Shown piece by piece: positions 8,001 to 17,470 of a DNA stretch of 64,000 nt. Origin of the DNA: an uncultured Candidatus Saccharibacteria bacterium (lineage in GTDB: Bacteria; Patescibacteriota; Saccharimonadia; Saccharimonadales; Saccharimonadaceae); contig CALIQQ010000002.1 in the NCBI GenBank assembly GCA_938043965.1, positions 107,832 through 171,831 of the forward strand, written 5' to 3'. The translations under genes and the position numbers were made by a program. Every line of letters begins with the position of its first letter. Position 1 is the first letter of the stretch. The notes beneath the pieces were generated by a model, which did no database searches, was not told where the DNA came from, and saw nothing but the letters and a program-made list of their open reading frames with translations.

Positions 8001-8033
8001 AAACATCCTCTGAGTAATCGGAGGATGTTTTTT
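8001..8033 (+). terminator. Intrinsic terminator after the 6536 gene
   Basis: ACATCCTC (8003-8010)/GAGGATGT (8021-8028) followed by a T-run to 8033. Confidence 0.9.
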
Positions 8034-8111
8034 GTGGTCTCCGATATTTTTTAAAAGGTATATTTCACTAGACTTTTAAGCTATGATTTGGTGTTGTTTT
8101 TTAAATGCTTA

Positions 8112-8120
8112 TGCTATAAT
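8112..8120 (+). promoter_or_regulatory. Extended -10 promoter, leaderless or nearly so
   Basis: TGCTATAAT ends 9 bases before the ATG at 8130, and no ribosome site intervenes. Confidence 0.75.
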
Positions 8121-8129
8121 TAAAAGAAC

Positions 8130-9230
8130 ATGGGTCCTGATGAAAATAAAAATAATTTTAATGGTGGCGCAAACTTAAGCCCATCTAATTCCATGGCCCC
8201 GAATTCGACCCCTATTTTAACCACTACTTCAACGCCATCTCAAAGTTCTGCGTTGAATCCAGCTTTAGACCCTACCCCGAATCCACGCGCTCAATTTACT
8301 GCTGGTAACCGTCTCGGTATGCGCCAATCTCGCAAATTTTCTGCAAGGGAAGAACTAAATCGCATCAGTAATGATTTGAATCTAAACTCGGCTAATGCTG
8401 CTCCAACTGGAGCTAATAATGTTGCATTTAGCGGCGCTGCACTTGGTGGCGTGAAGCCGAAAACTGGCTCAACTAAAAAACCGCTCATTTTTGCGTTAAT
8501 CGGGATCACCGTAGTGGCTGCAATCGGACTGGCTTTTGCACTCACTATTATGGGTAAGGATTCAGATAGAAGTAATTCAGAAAAACGCGAGTTATTTTCC
8601 GCATTTAATAGTTACGTCAGTTACTACTTAGGTAATGAAGTAGATTTCTCAAAAAACTATACGGTGTCTGATATTTATAATGTAGATAATGCCATAAAAA
8701 ATAATGACCATGAATTCTTTGAAACGGCCGAGAAAAAATTTAAATCTTTAGTGGATTCCACTAATAATGTGCCCAGTGAAATTTTAAAGAAACAAATCGA
8801 CCAATACAAGAAGATTTTTGATTTCGCCTATGGTTATGGCACGTCCGTAATCCCAACTGAAAAAGCTATTTTTCAAAAATACAACGAAGTAGGTAAAGAT
8901 GGTACTATTAGTTATATAAAAAATTCTTATGCTAAGATTCTTAATGTGGATTTTCAGGACTCCAATGAGTCCGTATTGTCTGAAATAAATTACTATACTG
9001 AACTTGTAAGTTTTTACGATCTTTATAAAATCAATGGATGTAATTCACTCAGCGATATTAACAATGACAAGTGCTTAGCCAGTAAAATTGGTCGCAAACC
9101 ATTAGTTGATTTAGCTAATTCGATTGCTCAGAAAAATAAGAAACGAACTAATTTATTGAAATACGTTGGATATTCTAAGGAATCTCTTTGGGAGATAAAT
9201 AATTTAATAAAGCAGGTAGGATATGAATAG
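8130..9230 (+). CDS. Membrane protein, partner of the VirB6-like protein
   Basis: 366 residues, family not recognised. Residues 1-115 are disordered and Asn/Ser/Pro/Thr rich (contains LDPTPNP). One membrane span lies at about 117-141 (LIFALIGITVVAAIGLAFAL). Residues 142-366 form a helical, Lys/Asn/Asp-rich domain probably outside the cell. Its last 8 bases overlap the start of the VirB6-like gene, so the two are translationally coupled. The product of 56872-58146 has the same three-part design, so they are probably distant paralogues. A role as an accessory subunit of a type IV secretion-like machine is inferred from coupling only. Confidence 0.75.
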   Translation: MGPDENKNNFNGGANLSPSNSMAPNSTPILTTTSTPSQSSALNPALDPTPNPRAQFTAGNRLGMRQSRKFSAREELNRISNDLNLNSANAAPTGANNVAFSGAALGGVKPKTGSTKKPLIFALIGITVVAAIGLAFALTIMGKDSDRSNSEKRELFSAFNSYVSYYLGNEVDFSKNYTVSDIYNVDNAIKNNDHEFFETAEKKFKSLVDSTNNVPSEILKKQIDQYKKIFDFAYGYGTSVIPTEKAIFQKYNEVGKDGTISYIKNSYAKILNVDFQDSNESVLSEINYYTELVSFYDLYKINGCNSLSDINNDKCLASKIGRKPLVDLANSIAQKNKKRTNLLKYVGYSKESLWEINNLIKQVGYE

Positions 9231-12200
9231 GATTAAAAAAATAAGCACAATTATACTTTCATTAATCTGCTTAACTATTTCGAATGTTTTTTTGTATAGT
9301 CATAAGGTTAATGCTTATTCTGAAAACAGTGAAGCTTGGATGAAATCCATAGGAACGGCAATTAGGAATTGTTATGCTCAAGGTATTATGAAGAGCCCCC
9401 TTACGATGGAGGACTATGACTTTAATGAAAATGCATTAAATTTTGGCAGCGATTGGGCAAGGGTTCCAAATTTAAATGGAAATGACCGTAGCATTGAATG
9501 TTATAACTTACTTAAGAAATATATTAAAGATTGGCCTAAGGGCAGTCCGGATGTTAAATCCAATTTTTTGGTAAATAATTTAGGCTATACTAAAACAAAC
9601 AAACAAACCACAGGAGAATGTTTTTACTTTAGGTACAACTATGCTATGGGTAACGAGGATAAGCCGGACTATTATATTCCTAACGTTCCAACTGATTATG
9701 TATGTGCTGATACCATTAACCCCGACGGAACCATAGGCGTTGATGAACTAAGAATTCAGTATACGGATCATGAGTATGGTGGGGGTAGCTTTAATTTACA
9801 ATGGGAGAGTAACGAAGGAAGCTTAGCGGCTGATTGTAGGGTGCAATGGCTTGGTGGAGTTACTGACGTTGTCAAGTTTCAGAAAAACAAGACTCGCTGG
9901 GCTGATTTTAAAGGCAGCGTGGTCGACCTGCTTTTAAACTCACCTAGCTGCGTCAAGGATCGCCACTCGTGGTTGCTAGACGGATATACAATGTATTTGC
10001 AGGAAAATTTTATTGGGACAGAACTCCTTGGAGACGTCGCTTCTGTTTTTGAAATCAAAGATAAATCCGTGGCTGCGTCCAAGGCAACTAAGTCAATCTT
10101 AGGCGTAGCATACTCAGCTAACCCTGTTTTTTCGGCTACGGACACTTTTTCCTTATATCAGGCTTACGTATCCGAATACTATAAGGCGGATATCGTCTGC
10201 AGCACTAAGGAAAAACCAATGACCGACAATGAGAAGACTGCTAAAAAGACGCTGGGGTATTACCCTATCGCAGTCTTCAGTAATGGTGCTATGCAGACTG
10301 ATTGTTATGCTAGTGCAACGGAAAATTCTGGAACCCCATCCACTGGAGCTGAATCTGGCAAATATGGCGAGGATAGGACTTTTGAAGAGATCTGTGCTTG
10401 GTTGGCAAAAAATCATAAAAACATTAACACTGGAGCTTTAGAGTCTGTTGCTACTAAGGATAAAGATGCGTCTGGAACCTTAGAAAATAATGCTGAAGAC
10501 GCGCAAAAAACTGAAGCTGAGTTGATCCAGGAGGGGTGTTTTAGAAATGCTGGTTCGATGGGGTGGATTATTTGTCCAGCTATCTTTGGCCTACGTAATG
10601 TCGGCGACAGCATCTATAAAGCTATTGAGCCAATGCTGCAAGTAGATGACAGTATTGTTGAACAGCTCGGCAAGCAAAACAGCTCGCTCTTTGATGCTTG
10701 GAGCACCTTCCGTAATTTTGCTAACATTGTTTTCGTCGTTCTCTTCTTGGTAATCATATTCTCTCAGGTGACTGGCTATGGTATTGATAACTATGGTATT
10801 AAGAAGACTCTTCCTAAGCTAATTGTTACTGTGATTTTGGTTAACCTTTCGTTTATCCTCTGCGCTATTGCAGTTGATATTTCAAACATTATCGGTTCCT
10901 CCATTAAAAGTCTTTTTGAGGGGCTTGGTGATAATAGTAAACTTGGCGGCAGTGCTGCTGAATCTAATAGTCATATTCTTGAAAAAATTTTCCACTACTT
11001 AGCGTTAGTAGCTGGGGCTGGCGGAGCTGGAGCTGCCGCATTTGCACTTACTGGCTGGGCTATTATTATTCCGATTCTACTCTTTGTCCTAACTACCGCA
11101 ATTTCAATTCTATTTGCCTTTATTGTGCTCGGCATGCGCCAGGCCCTAATCATTGTGCTGATTGTATCTGCACCTATCGCCATTGTGCTTAGTGGTTTTC
11201 CAAATACTAAGACAATCTATAATAAATGGTTCGGTCTATTTAAAGGCGTTCTGATGGTATATCCAATTATCGGTTTACTGGTTGGTACCGGATATTTTAC
11301 TGCAACGGTCATCTACTCTGGTGACGCTGAGGATAATAAAAATTTTATTATGGCTATCGTTGCCGGGCTTTTGTCGGTTATTCCATATTTTATGATCCCG
11401 TCACTCACCCGTAAATCGCTTGATGCTGTGGGGTCGCTTGGCACGAAAATCAATGGCTTTGGGAATAAACTTGGGCAAGGTGCAAAAGGTCGAATTAACA
11501 ACTTACAGCCAATCAAGGATGTTAAGAGTAATTCCATTGCTTCTCGTGCTCGGGCTCGCGCTACCAAATTCATGACCAGTGATAAGGCTAGGGAAATTGA
11601 AAATGATATTAAGAATGGCAAAAAAGTGTCGCTGCGTCGGGCCAATAAATATGCTCGCGCTGCTGAATTGGCTAGTACTGATCGTAACGCCATTCTTGCT
11701 GCGCGTGTGGCGGAGAGTAAATATAATCGTTTGCAATCGGGCTCTGGCTTTAATGCTGCCCTTGCTAGTGCTGCTGACGCTGAGGATGCTACCGAAGTCA
11801 AGAACTACGAGACGCTTATTCGTAATGGTGAATTCATTGATAGTAACGGTGAGCGCGTTGAATATCAGAGTGCGGCTACTATCGAATCTGCGCTTCAGCA
11901 GGAGTTAATGAAAGACGAAGGCTCTGTTGATACTAAAAAGATCCGCGCGCTTCAAAATGTTCTTGCTAGTAAAGGTGATGATGGTAGGAATAGGATTTAC
12001 AATGCGATGAAGAATGCTCAGGAGAGTGGAAGTGTTTCGCAAAATGCAATCAAAGCCTTTTCTAGCAACATTATGAATAATCAAGGCGATTACAAAAATC
12101 AGCATCGTTCGCTATATGAATTTGCTAAAGCAACTGCGGCCGATGGCTTTAATAATACCGATAAACATGACGGTAAGTCTGATATTTCCAGATTCCGCAC

Positions 12201-12684
12201 GGATGGCATTCAGGCTCTTACTGCAGATAGCTTCCTTGGTGCAGACAGCAGTCAGATTGAAGCTTATCGTCAAGCTTATAAAAAGGGTGAGCTGTCCGCT
12301 GAGGACCGAGCTAAACTTGAGCAGGTCGCACACAGTATCGCTAATAACCGTGATGTCCATAGTAAAATCCGTACCGACGACTACGGCAAAGCTCTTAGCA
12401 CTTTTGCCAAAGATGTGGACTGGAAGTCGGTCTATTCCGGCGATAGTCTCAAGGTTGATCATTCAGGTGACAACAACGGTGGCGGCAATGGCGGCAACAA
12501 CGGTGGCAATGGAGGCAATGGCGGCAACGGCGGCAACAACAATGGTGGTAATGGTGGCAATGGCGGACCTATCGGCGGCAACGGCGGTGGATCTGGCGGT
12601 AATGGCGGACCTAGCGGCGATGACAATAATGGTCCTCCAATCCCACCTGATGTGCCGCCTCCAGAATGGCGCAATCAACCTTAA
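9223..12684 (+). CDS. VirB6/TrbL-like polytopic membrane protein with N-terminal ectodomain
   Basis: 1153 residues. Signal peptide at 1-32, then a Cys-containing extracytoplasmic domain to about residue 490. Six hydrophobic segments at about 498-725 (FANIVFVVLFLVIIFSQVTG, KLIVTVILVNLSFILCAIAV, an Ala/Gly-rich span, IPILLFVLTTAISILFAFIV, QALIIVLIVSAPIAIVL) resemble the VirB6/TrbL inner-membrane channel of type IV secretion systems. A charged cytosolic helical region (about 750-1080) and a Gly/Asn-rich tail (about 1083-1140) follow. Saccharibacteria are known to carry VirB4/VirB6-type components. No VirB4 or other partner is visible here. Terminator at 12691-12718. Confidence 0.75.
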   Translation: MNRIKKISTIILSLICLTISNVFLYSHKVNAYSENSEAWMKSIGTAIRNCYAQGIMKSPLTMEDYDFNENALNFGSDWARVPNLNGNDRSIECYNLLKKYIKDWPKGSPDVKSNFLVNNLGYTKTNKQTTGECFYFRYNYAMGNEDKPDYYIPNVPTDYVCADTINPDGTIGVDELRIQYTDHEYGGGSFNLQWESNEGSLAADCRVQWLGGVTDVVKFQKNKTRWADFKGSVVDLLLNSPSCVKDRHSWLLDGYTMYLQENFIGTELLGDVASVFEIKDKSVAASKATKSILGVAYSANPVFSATDTFSLYQAYVSEYYKADIVCSTKEKPMTDNEKTAKKTLGYYPIAVFSNGAMQTDCYASATENSGTPSTGAESGKYGEDRTFEEICAWLAKNHKNINTGALESVATKDKDASGTLENNAEDAQKTEAELIQEGCFRNAGSMGWIICPAIFGLRNVGDSIYKAIEPMLQVDDSIVEQLGKQNSSLFDAWSTFRNFANIVFVVLFLVIIFSQVTGYGIDNYGIKKTLPKLIVTVILVNLSFILCAIAVDISNIIGSSIKSLFEGLGDNSKLGGSAAESNSHILEKIFHYLALVAGAGGAGAAAFALTGWAIIIPILLFVLTTAISILFAFIVLGMRQALIIVLIVSAPIAIVLSGFPNTKTIYNKWFGLFKGVLMVYPIIGLLVGTGYFTATVIYSGDAEDNKNFIMAIVAGLLSVIPYFMIPSLTRKSLDAVGSLGTKINGFGNKLGQGAKGRINNLQPIKDVKSNSIASRARARATKFMTSDKAREIENDIKNGKKVSLRRANKYARAAELASTDRNAILAARVAESKYNRLQSGSGFNAALASAADAEDATEVKNYETLIRNGEFIDSNGERVEYQSAATIESALQQELMKDEGSVDTKKIRALQNVLASKGDDGRNRIYNAMKNAQESGSVSQNAIKAFSSNIMNNQGDYKNQHRSLYEFAKATAADGFNNTDKHDGKSDISRFRTDGIQALTADSFLGADSSQIEAYRQAYKKGELSAEDRAKLEQVAHSIANNRDVHSKIRTDDYGKALSTFAKDVDWKSVYSGDSLKVDHSGDNNGGGNGGNNGGNGGNGGNGGNNNGGNGGNGGPIGGNGGGSGGNGGPSGDDNNGPPIPPDVPPPEWRNQP
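12463..12625 (+). repeat. Gly/Asn-coding trinucleotide-rich tract
   Basis: Imprecise GGYAAY/GGCGGY units encode the Gly-Asn tail of the VirB6-like protein. It is low-complexity DNA prone to in-frame length change. Confidence 0.8.
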
Positions 12685-12690
12685 ATATAT

Positions 12691-12718
12691 AAACCCCACG
12701 CTAACCTCGTGGGGTTTT
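12691..12718 (+). terminator. Intrinsic terminator after the VirB6-like gene
   Basis: CCCCACG (12694-12700)/CGTGGGG (12708-12714), A-tract before and TTTT after. Confidence 0.9.
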
Positions 12719-12730
12719 GCATAGAATTTA

Positions 12731-12739
12731 TGCTATAAT
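12731..12739 (+). promoter_or_regulatory. Leaderless promoter of murB
   Basis: TGCTATAAT with only 6 bases between the box and the ATG (12746), so the transcript should start at or beside the A of ATG. No ribosome site is present. Confidence 0.82.
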
Positions 12740-12745
12740 ATATAT

Positions 12746-13753
12746 ATGAAAATTCGACAAAATGTTAAAATTTCTGACTTAGTTACGATGCGGATTGGTG
12801 GCAATGCTAAATATGTTTTTGAACTTGAAACCGAAACAGATATTTTAGATGCTAGGGCAAAACTTAAAGAACTCGGGCTGAAGAACTACTATTTTCTAGG
12901 TGGTGGTGCCAATACTTTTGCTACTGATGCTGAATTTGATGGCGCAATTATCTTAAATCGCTTCTCGAAAATCGACTATGAAGTGCTTGATGAGTCTCAT
13001 ATTAAATTCATCGTTGGCGGTGGCACTAAATGGGATGACTTTGTCGATCAAACTACTGCGCTTGGTTGTACTGGCGTCGAATGTTTAGCTGGTATTCCGG
13101 GCACTGTTGGTGCCGCTCCAGTCCAAAACATTGGTGCCTACGGCCAGGAAGTAAAATCAGTTATTTCTAAGATTCATGTTGTCGATTTTTTGACTGGTGA
13201 ACAAAAAACCTTTGAATTAAATGATTGCGACTTTTCTTATCGCCACTCTATTTTCAATTCAACTAAAGCTGGCCAATACTTCATTGTGAAAGTTGAATTT
13301 ATTTTAGAAAAAGGTGAAATTTCCGGCGAGCTTTATGGCTCACTTCAAGCCTACCTGACTGAACAACATATCACTTCACGCGAGCCAAAAATTTTAGCTA
13401 CTGCTGTGCGCACAGTAAGAGATTCAAAATTGCCTCATCCTGAAACCATAGCCAGTGCCGGCAGCTTCTTTAAAAATATCTATGTCAAAGAATCCGATCT
13501 AGCTATGCTTGACGAAAAAGGCATTCCTCATCACGGTACTAAAGTTAACACTGGCTGGCTGATTGAGCAGGCCGGGCTTAAAGGAAAAATTTTTCATGGC
13601 TTTCGCATTTCTGATGCTGCCGCACTGGTTTTAATTAACGAAAGCGGCAAAAGCTACCATGACCTCGAGCTTGCTGTAGCTGAGATTTCGAGTATCGTTT
13701 TTGAAAAATTCGGCTTTACGCTCGAACAGGAACCGAATGTAATTGGATTATAA
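12746..13753 (+). CDS. murB: UDP-N-acetylenolpyruvoylglucosamine reductase MurB
   Basis: Reduces UDP-GlcNAc-enolpyruvate to UDP-MurNAc with NADPH and FAD, the second committed step of peptidoglycan synthesis, in the cytosol. 335 residues, normal for a type I MurB. Seen in order: MRIGGNAKYVFE, LGGGANTF (FAD binding), AGIPGTVGAAPVQNIGAYGQ (FAD pyrophosphate region), SYRHSIFN, ASAGSFFKN with the catalytic Ser, and EPNVIG with the catalytic Glu at the end. It starts a tight series murB-folD-small membrane protein-Clp with gaps of 1, -11 and -4 bases, so co-transcription from the leaderless promoter at 12731 is likely. Confidence 0.96.
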   Translation: MKIRQNVKISDLVTMRIGGNAKYVFELETETDILDARAKLKELGLKNYYFLGGGANTFATDAEFDGAIILNRFSKIDYEVLDESHIKFIVGGGTKWDDFVDQTTALGCTGVECLAGIPGTVGAAPVQNIGAYGQEVKSVISKIHVVDFLTGEQKTFELNDCDFSYRHSIFNSTKAGQYFIVKVEFILEKGEISGELYGSLQAYLTEQHITSREPKILATAVRTVRDSKLPHPETIASAGSFFKNIYVKESDLAMLDEKGIPHHGTKVNTGWLIEQAGLKGKIFHGFRISDAAALVLINESGKSYHDLELAVAEISSIVFEKFGFTLEQEPNVIGL

Positions 13754-13754
13754 T

Positions 13755-14582
13755 ATGACAAAACTTTTAGATGGCAAGGAACTAGCAGAATTTATTAAAG
13801 AGCGACAGTCGCATCTTGTAAAAATGTTGCGCTCAAAAAAACAATACCCCTGCCTGGTGATTATCCGTGATTCTGATAACCCGGTCATCACTAAATATGT
13901 TAATTTAAAATGTCAATATGGTGCCGATATCGGTATTAACGTGATTGATGAAAAAGTTGATTCCGCGCTAGCCGCAAAAACTGCCATTGAAAAGTATAAT
14001 GAAGATCCAACGGTTTCTGGCATTATTGTACAGTTACCACTGCTTGACTCCGCCGAAACTGAATCACTCGTTAATCTAATTAGACCTGGAAAAGATGTTG
14101 ACGGTTTAGCGAACTATGATGGGCGCGAGACCGAGCGTATTTTTGATTCTGCTACTGCCACTGCGATTAATTGGCTTCTTGCTGGACACAACATCGAACT
14201 TCGCGAACAGCAAATTGCCATTGTCGGTCGCGGTAAATTAGTTGGCGCTCCACTGATCCGCATGTGGCGTAATTCTGGGCTTGATCCTACAGTCTTCCAC
14301 CGTGGCTCGGATTTCAGCACGTTAAAAAACTTTGATATTATTGTGACTGCTACAGGTAATCCAGAACTTATTAAAAGTGAAATGATTAAACCAGGTGCAG
14401 TTGTCGTTGATGCTGGCACCGCTAGTGAAGGTGGGCACTTGGTTGGTGATATTAAAAAGGAAATCCGAACCCGTAGCGACCTTACCGCAATTACACCGCG
14501 CATTGGCGGAGTTGGTCCTCTTACGGTTTCTGTCTTGTTTGAAAATGTTCTGCATGCCTGCGAGGCCAACCATGTTGATTAG
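13755..14582 (+). CDS. folD: Methylenetetrahydrofolate dehydrogenase/cyclohydrolase FolD
   Basis: Interconverts 5,10-methylene-, methenyl- and 10-formyl-THF in one-carbon metabolism. 275 residues from the ATG at 13755; a TTG 12 bases earlier is possible, but it lies inside murB and adds nothing conserved. Seen: Y48xxxK52 (catalytic pair in KYVNLK), VQLPL, GKDVDG, GRGKLVGAPL (NADP site) and TPRIGGVGPLTVSVLFENVL at the end. The ATG follows the murB stop by one base. TATAAT overlapping the murB stop is too close to the ATG to serve as its promoter. Confidence 0.95.
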   Translation: MTKLLDGKELAEFIKERQSHLVKMLRSKKQYPCLVIIRDSDNPVITKYVNLKCQYGADIGINVIDEKVDSALAAKTAIEKYNEDPTVSGIIVQLPLLDSAETESLVNLIRPGKDVDGLANYDGRETERIFDSATATAINWLLAGHNIELREQQIAIVGRGKLVGAPLIRMWRNSGLDPTVFHRGSDFSTLKNFDIIVTATGNPELIKSEMIKPGAVVVDAGTASEGGHLVGDIKKEIRTRSDLTAITPRIGGVGPLTVSVLFENVLHACEANHVD

Positions 14583-14946
14583 TGGGCTATTCTCTTGGTG
14601 GTATGGTGCCGGCTATCAGCTTTTTGCTGCTAAGCTTTGGAGTAAATTAGGTGACACTGCTGATTTTTACTCAATCTTGTCGCTTCTAAAAACTTTATTT
14701 GCACCTTATCGCCAAATCGCAGTTAGTGAAACCGGCATAAGTATTGATGCGAAAATTTTGGCTCTTCTCGATCGTTTGGTTTCTCGTCTTGTCGGCGGCT
14801 TTACTCGCATTTTCATTATTTTATTTGGGCTCATCGTCTTATTTTTACAGATAATTCTTTCGCTCTTTAGCTTAATTCTGTGGCCGCTTTTGCCGTTTAC
14901 GCCACTTTTGTTCATTGTTCTCACAATTTTAGGAGTTAATCTATGA
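14572..14946 (+). CDS. Small unknown membrane protein
   Basis: 124 residues from the ATG at 14572, which overlaps the end of folD by 11 bases; longer upstream forms would run through folD and are not credible. The N-terminal half is amphipathic with aromatic residues (FSWWYGAGYQLFAAKLW). Residues about 78-124 are two adjacent hydrophobic segments (IFIILFGLIVLFLQIILSLF, LPFTPLLFIVLTILGV). It overlaps the Clp-like ATPase start by 4 bases (ATGA), so it is coupled to it and may be a membrane partner or adaptor of that ATPase. Function not recognised. Confidence 0.75.
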   Translation: MLISGLFSWWYGAGYQLFAAKLWSKLGDTADFYSILSLLKTLFAPYRQIAVSETGISIDAKILALLDRLVSRLVGGFTRIFIILFGLIVLFLQIILSLFSLILWPLLPFTPLLFIVLTILGVNL

Positions 14947-17336
14947 ATGAGTTTGATTATAATTCTTTGCGCGCTCGTTATGCTCGCCTCGGCCAACTTT
15001 TTAAGTCGCCAATTATCTTATTACTAATTTGGCTTAGTTTATTCGCCTCACTTTTTACTGGGCTAACTCTACTGATCCTGCACTCTTCTCTCGGCTGGCT
15101 CTGTTTCATCCCTGCTGTATTTTGTCTCATTTTCCTGACGATTATTGAGCTGTTACTTTCAAAGGTGCCGCTTGGTCCAACTGAAAACATTACTGATATT
15201 TTGTCTTCTAACGCCATCTCTTTGATGGATCAAAATCCTACTCCGAATGAGCTTGCGCCAAAGCTAATTAAAACTCGCTCAGGTCGTTTTCTAGCGCTTA
15301 GATTTGGTATTGGCCCAAAACTTTTAAGCGCCATTGCTGCTGAACTGCCGCAGGACATGCGGCCAGTATTCGAGAATGCACGTAAAATCAAAACTGAAAT
15401 CAATGCTACCCAAATTTCTGGCGGTATTTTAGCCGTTGCGCTAATTATGACTCATGAAAATCATGAAGCTATCCTCGGTCAACTTCGCCTCGGTCTTGCA
15501 GATTTGAAAGAGGGAATTGCTTGGTATAATTATTTGCACGGTCTAGTGAAGGACTCAAAAAAGAAGCGTCGAGATGGTGGTATTGCCCGTGACTTTACTT
15601 TTGGGTTTACGCCAATGTTGTCACGTTTTGGCCAAAATCTTTCAGCCCTGCGCAGTCAGACGACTAAAACTCAGCTTTTTCGTGCCAGCCATCTAGAGGC
15701 CATCCAGCAAATGACTGAAATTTTCAGTAGTCAAGGCCGTCAAAACGTGGCGTTAATTGGACCAGTCGGCTCTGGTCGTTCCGCTATCATCAATGCCTTC
15801 GCTGAACAGCTACTTGATGCTAACTCTAAGATTCCAAGTACACTTAAATATCGTCAAATTTTTAAGTTAGACGCTGCAGCTCTCATTAGCGCTACTGACG
15901 GGCAAGGCGACATTGAACGGTTAATTACTAGCCTTATGAACGAGGCTTATTCTGCTAAAAACATTATCTTGTATCTTGAAAATGCGCAGCTCTTTTTTGA
16001 GACTGGCGTCGGCTCGATCGATATTTCAAAATTATTATTGCCAGTTCTTCAGGCTGGCCGTCTGCGGATTATTTTATCGCTTGATGAACAGAAATTTTTG
16101 GAACTTTCGGCTACTAACCCAGCCTTCTCCACAGCTCTAAATAAAATTATGGTCAGCGCATCCAACGAAGCTGAGACTATGAAGGTTTTAGAGGATCAAG
16201 TTCCGTATCTTGAATGGCGTTATCACGTCACCTATACTTATTGGGCCCTGAAGGAAGCCTATCGACTAGGCAATCGTTATATCAAAAAGCTAGAGATGCC
16301 AGGGCGTGCAATGTATCTTTTAGAGAACGCCGCTCGCTACGCTAAAGATGGTCTTGTGTTCGGTGAATCTGTCGCTGAAGCTATTGAAAAAACACAGGGC
16401 ATTAAGTTGCAGTCGGCAGTCTCGACTCTAGAATCACGCAACCGTCTATTAAACCTTGAGACTCTCATTCATCAGCGCATGATTGGTCAAACCCAAGCTG
16501 TCCGTGCCATTGCCGATGCTCTGCGTCGCGCTGCTACTGGTGTGCGTAATGAGAAAAAGCCGATTGGCACCTACCTCTTTCTTGGTCCAACTGGCGTTGG
16601 TAAAACCGAGCTCGCTAAGGTATTATCTGAAGTCTATTTTAATGGTGAGTCGGAAATCATTCGTATTGATTTAAATGAGTATGTTGAAGCTAGCGATGTT
16701 AATCGTTTAATCGCTGAGGCGGCGACCGATCCAATGTCACTCACCGCTCAAGTTGAAAAACATCCTTTTTCGGTCGTCTTATTGGACGAAATCGAAAAAG
16801 CCTCACCAAAAGTGCTTACTACTTTACTTCAGCTACTTGACGAGGGTGTTCTGCGAGATTCAAAAAACCAGGAAATCTCATTCCGTGACACCATCATTAT
16901 CTGTACCTCAAACGCTGGCTCTGACCTCATTCGTTCTCGCATCGAAGCTGAAAACTATGAATCCCTAAAAACTGAGATCGTGAACTTCTTGATTGAATCT
17001 CGCGAATTCAAGCCGGAGTTTTTGAACCGTTTTGATGAAATCTGTCTCTTTAAACCGCTTTCAAAAACCGAATTACTCCAAATTGTTGAGCTCATTTTAA
17101 GTAACATTAATCAAACTTTGGCGCCCCAAAAAATTAAAATTCATTTATCGGACCTGGCAAAAACTCGCCTTATTGACGCAGGCTATGATCCTGCTTTTGG
17201 CGCTAGGCCCCTGAAACGGGTTGTTTCTAAAACCGTTGAAAACATCATTGCTAAAGCTAACTTAAGTGGCGAAATTCAAAGTGGTGATACGCTAGAAATC
17301 ACTGAAGCTCAAATTGAAGCTGAACTTGTGCAGTAA
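14943..17336 (+). CDS. Membrane-anchored ClpA/C-like AAA+ unfoldase
   Basis: 797 residues. Two hydrophobic segments near the N-terminus (about 22-65) replace the usual soluble Clp N-domain, tethering it to the membrane. AAA domain 1: Walker A GPVGSGRS (about 272) but a weak Walker B (IILYLENAQ instead of a FIDE-type box), so it may bind more than hydrolyse ATP. AAA domain 2: intact Walker A GPTGVGKT (about 547), Walker B VVLLDEIEKA (about 610), sensor SNAG, FLNRFD, and the ClpB/C C-terminal domain (GYDPAFGARPLKR). It would unfold substrates for a protease or remodel complexes at the membrane. No ClpP-loop (LGF/IGF) was recognised. Coupled to the small membrane gene upstream. Confidence 0.88.
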   Translation: MNEFDYNSLRARYARLGQLFKSPIILLLIWLSLFASLFTGLTLLILHSSLGWLCFIPAVFCLIFLTIIELLLSKVPLGPTENITDILSSNAISLMDQNPTPNELAPKLIKTRSGRFLALRFGIGPKLLSAIAAELPQDMRPVFENARKIKTEINATQISGGILAVALIMTHENHEAILGQLRLGLADLKEGIAWYNYLHGLVKDSKKKRRDGGIARDFTFGFTPMLSRFGQNLSALRSQTTKTQLFRASHLEAIQQMTEIFSSQGRQNVALIGPVGSGRSAIINAFAEQLLDANSKIPSTLKYRQIFKLDAAALISATDGQGDIERLITSLMNEAYSAKNIILYLENAQLFFETGVGSIDISKLLLPVLQAGRLRIILSLDEQKFLELSATNPAFSTALNKIMVSASNEAETMKVLEDQVPYLEWRYHVTYTYWALKEAYRLGNRYIKKLEMPGRAMYLLENAARYAKDGLVFGESVAEAIEKTQGIKLQSAVSTLESRNRLLNLETLIHQRMIGQTQAVRAIADALRRAATGVRNEKKPIGTYLFLGPTGVGKTELAKVLSEVYFNGESEIIRIDLNEYVEASDVNRLIAEAATDPMSLTAQVEKHPFSVVLLDEIEKASPKVLTTLLQLLDEGVLRDSKNQEISFRDTIIICTSNAGSDLIRSRIEAENYESLKTEIVNFLIESREFKPEFLNRFDEICLFKPLSKTELLQIVELILSNINQTLAPQKIKIHLSDLAKTRLIDAGYDPAFGARPLKRVVSKTVENIIAKANLSGEIQSGDTLEITEAQIEAELVQ

Positions 17337-17360
17337 AAATTTTAAAATCCCCTCTAAAGG

Positions 17361-17369
17361 TGTTATAAT
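17361..17369 (+). promoter_or_regulatory. Extended -10 promoter of tRNA-Arg
   Basis: TGTTATAAT, 8 bases before the mature tRNA 5' end. ftsK may share this transcript. Confidence 0.78.
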
Positions 17370-17377
17370 GATTATAT

Positions 17378-17454
17378 GCACCCGTAGCTCAGTGGATTAG
17401 AGCATCTGTCTTCGGAACAGAGGGTCGAGGGTTCGAGTCCCCCCGGGTGTACCA
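17378..17454 (+). tRNA. tRNA-Arg(UCG)
   Basis: Acceptor GCACCCG/CGGGTGT (with a G1-U72 wobble), D-arm GCTC/GAGC, anticodon stem TCTGT/ACAGA with loop CTTCGGA (anticodon TCG), T-stem GAGGG/CCCCC with one mismatch or wobble, discriminator A, CCA encoded at 17452-17454. ftsK begins 16 bases later. Confidence 0.95.
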
Positions 17455-17470
17455 GATTTAAAATATATTT

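Noticed and set aside
7893..8033. SRP RNA or tmRNA downstream of the 6536 gene
   Set aside because: None of the conserved SRP GGAA/GNAR-loop sequence or tRNA-like ends is present.
13749..13757. TATAAT immediately before the folD ATG as a leaderless promoter
   Set aside because: There is no room: the box touches the ATG, so RNA would start inside the gene. It also overlaps the murB stop. folD is more likely read from the murB transcript.
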